Source: Acetobacter cerevisiae
GTDB lineage: Bacteria > Pseudomonadota > Alphaproteobacteria > Acetobacterales > Acetobacteraceae
Assembly (NCBI RefSeq): GCF_001580535.1
Contig: NZ_LHZA01000138.1
Coordinates: 1-47,445, forward strand
Direction: 5' to 3'
Length of the DNA stretch: 47,445 bases
Both the position numbers and the translations under genes were made by a program. The notes beneath the pieces are model-generated. The model ran no database searches. It was not told the origin of the DNA and was given only the letters and a program-made list of their open reading frames with translations. Positions 45,631 to 47,445 of the stretch are shown here, one piece after another (the first letter of the stretch is position 1; every line of letters starts with the position of its first letter).

Positions 45631-46137
45631 GAAACTCTTGCAGGACAGGGCCGGAAAAGGTGAGACGGATGGAAGGTCTGGGCATATGCGCCCCTTCTCT
45701 GTCTGTCTAGCATACAGGGGTGGGGAAGGGGCCTGCAAGACGAGTGGCGTGTTGTGTCACCTCTTTAGTCTGATCCCGGCGAGTCTTGTGCGCCTCGGTC
45801 ATCAGACCTGACCCGTCTGAAATATGCAGAGTATGAATAACTTATAGTCTGAAATCAGCACGAAAAGAGCGGCCTTGTTCTGTTTACATATCTATATCCG
45901 CACGAATATAGACAGGGATACCGTCCTGTAAAGGCGGGATGATTTTAGGGTTTGTCAGAAAATGCATAGCCAGCATGTCCGTTGCTGTATGGGGCGGTAA
46001 AGAACGGAATAGCAGACCCAAAAAAAGGTTTTCGAAAATCATCGCAAAAATTTGAAATTTTCATAAGGCATTTCAAGACCAGTGTGGAGTGTCTCGATGG
46101 TCAGAGATGTCAGGGCAGCAGCATTCAGGGGAGCACT
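45631..46137. promoter_or_regulatory. polA-DUF3034 intergenic region (507 bp)
   Basis: No gene or RNA is recognised. It must hold the polA promoter (minus) and that of the DUF3034 gene (plus). Two inverted repeats stand out: GTCTGAT/ATCAGAC (45768-45774 and 45801-45807), and TCTATAT/ATATAGA (45891-45897 and 45906-45912) in AT-rich DNA, which could be an operator for the plus-strand gene. The part from 46020 to 46075 is A/T-rich. Confidence 0.45.
46127..46133 (+). promoter_or_regulatory. Ribosome binding site of the DUF3034 gene
   Basis: AGGGGAG lies 4 nt before ATG 46138 and decides this start over the 52 upstream codons that happen to be open. Confidence 0.7.
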
Positions 46138-47288
46138 ATGCTGAGAAACAGGGTTGGTCACATGGGTTTTCAGCGTATGCAACGAGCCACACAGCTCCTG
46201 CCAATCCTGCAGAAAGGAGCCGCAGCATTTCTGCTCAGACTGAAGTCCTTGCGTGAGGTGTTTGCCCCCGCACTAGCCGCCTCAGCACTTGTTGTGTCTG
46301 CCCAGAATGCCGGAGCGCAAATGCGGTCTTCCGCAGCCTCGTCTGCGGGCGCAGCCCCGGGCAGCACCCCGCGTGTTACACTCGCGCCGGGAACTGCGCA
46401 GGCGACATCTTCCAGCGCGCGTGCAGTGCAGGGGCGTCTGGAGAAGCCCCAGATGAACCGGATGCCGGACTCACGTTTGACAAGATTTTTGACGGTCAGC
46501 GCACGCTGGGCACCAGTGGCCTGAGTTCTCTGGAAGGTTCAAGCGGCGGCGGTATTGCCAGTTGGGCCACGATTGGGGGTTATGGCAGCAAGAAAAGCAT
46601 GGGGATGGCTTTCCATTACAGCTATGTCAGCCTGACCAACTATACGGACCAGAATGTTGGCGCCGTTATGGGATTTTATGACCGTGTGGAAATTTCCTAC
46701 GCCCATAACTTCTTCCGCACTGGCTCGACAGGGCGCAAGCTGGGTATTGGCCACGGTTATCAGTTCGATCTGGATACGGGGGGTATCAAGGTCCGCCTGT
46801 TTGGCCATGTGCTGGACAAAACCCTTTTGCCGCAGGTCGCTGTGGGGGCTATGTACAAGCATGATGGGGATGCAAAGGTCATTCATGCCGTGGGCTCCAA
46901 ACATACCGATGGCGCAGACGTTTATATTGCTGCCACCAAACTGTTTCCCAAACTCGGCCTGCTGGTCGATACCACCATGCGCCTGACCAAAGGCAACCAG
47001 TGGGGTATCCTCGGCTTTGGTGGTGATCGGAACGACAATTACTATCCGCAGTTTGAAGGCTCACTTGGTTATTTGCCGTCCTTCATTCCCGGGCTGGTTG
47101 TTGGGGTGGAATATCGGACCAAACCACGTAACCAGAATTTTACGCCTGAAAGTAACTGGTTTGATGTGTATGCCAGCTATTTTGTGAATAAGCATCTGAA
47201 CATTACAGCAGCGTATGTCTCTCTTGGAACCATTGCGACCTACCGAAATCAGACCGGGGCCTATGTTTCTCTTCAAACTGGTTTTTAA
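46138..47288 (+). pseudogene. DUF3034 family outer-membrane-type protein, frameshifted
   Basis: The first frame encodes a signal peptide (FAPALAASALVVSAQNAGAQ) and an Ala/Ser-rich linker, then stops near 46522. The mature DUF3034 domain continues in the -1 frame (DKIFDGQRTLGTSGLSSLEG), with family segments SWATIGGYGS, FYDRVEISYA and GILGFGGDRND, and ends in a Phe (VSLQTGF) as barrel proteins do. Inserting one base at the GGGG run 46431-46434 joins both into 383 residues (1151 bp plus one is divisible by three). Function of the family is unknown; a beta-rich envelope protein is likely. Either a decayed gene or a homopolymer sequencing error. Confidence 0.82.
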
Positions 47289-47314
47289 AAAGCGTTTATA
47301 TATATTAGGCTTTT
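47288..47314 (+). terminator. Weak possible terminator after the DUF3034 gene
   Basis: AAAAGC (47288-47293) pairs with GCTTTT (47309-47314) around an AT-rich 15-nt loop. Short stem, no long T tract; low confidence. Confidence 0.35.
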
Positions 47315-47445
47315 CGATGTTTAGAAAAAATATTTGATACATGTGTAAAGCGTAGGTGGAGGGTTCGAAAAACCCCTTGGCACTGAGCTGTTCTGTGTGA
47401 TTCCATTTCTTCGGCGTTGATTGGGGATGGTGGAAGATGAAGCAG
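47315..47445. other. Unassigned window end
   Basis: 131 bp after the DUF3034 gene. Only a GGGTT-cgaaa-AACCC small hairpin (47361-47375) is noted. A short ATG frame opens near the edge (about 47427), but too little is present to call a gene or an insertion-sequence end. Confidence 0.3.

Noticed and set aside
47361-47445. Possible left end of an insertion sequence at the window edge
   Set aside because: Only a 5-bp hairpin and a few codons are visible; no transposase sequence or terminal repeat can be verified.

Overview
The window looks like a chromosomal segment of an acetic acid bacterium (Acetobacteraceae, most like Acetobacter or a close relative). This rests on moderately high GC, the hopanoid gene hpnH next to dxs, and alphaproteobacterial-style versions of prs, polA, ispE and the SCO protein. 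The genus is inferred from gene content and protein character; no database search was possible. I see no rRNA, tRNA, CRISPR array, prophage or complete insertion sequence.

Layout. (1) 1-4.6 kb: 5' part of dxs, divergent from hpnH, then a CNNM/CBS membrane protein. (2) 4.7-9.7 kb: an amidoligase-type module. An alpha-E protein is translationally coupled to a circularly permuted ATP-grasp enzyme; divergent to them are a transglutaminase-like protein and a zinc metallopeptidase. (3) 9.7-16 kb: Slt-type lytic transglycosylase, family-4-like uracil-DNA glycosylase, an exported TPR protein overlapping ispE, and a small unknown protein. (4) 16-20.7 kb: a YbaY+META periplasmic protein, an SDR-fold protein that has lost its catalytic residues, a YqaA membrane protein, a 69-aa protein and a MATE transporter. 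(5) 20.8-27.4 kb: Wzt/Wzm-type polysaccharide ABC exporter, prs, a histidine phosphatase and a 1009-aa AT-richer double glycosyltransferase. (6) 27.6-36 kb: D-lactate dehydrogenase-like flavoprotein, PlsC-like acyltransferase and a five-gene peptide ABC transporter operon whose binding-protein gene is frameshifted. (7) 36-40 kb: a probably exported HisC-like aminotransferase divergent from a TonB-dependent receptor. (8) 40-45.7 kb: polA followed closely by a SCO-like gene, a GT92/GT2-like glycosyltransferase and an acyl-CoA dehydrogenase-fold protein. (9) 45.7-47.4 kb: a frameshifted DUF3034 outer-membrane-type gene and an unassigned end.

How the genes fit together. dxs and ispE supply isoprenoid precursors, and HpnH builds extended hopanoids from a triterpene, so isoprenoid and hopanoid functions recur. 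Much of the rest concerns the cell envelope: murein turnover, polysaccharide export and glycosylation, phospholipid acylation, peptide import, outer-membrane receptors.

The points most worth a second look are the ATP-grasp/alpha-E/transglutaminase/Zn-peptidase module, the SDR pseudoenzyme, the exported aminotransferase beside a receptor, the SCO protein with altered metal-site residues, and two envelope genes each broken by what looks like loss of one base in a G/C run.
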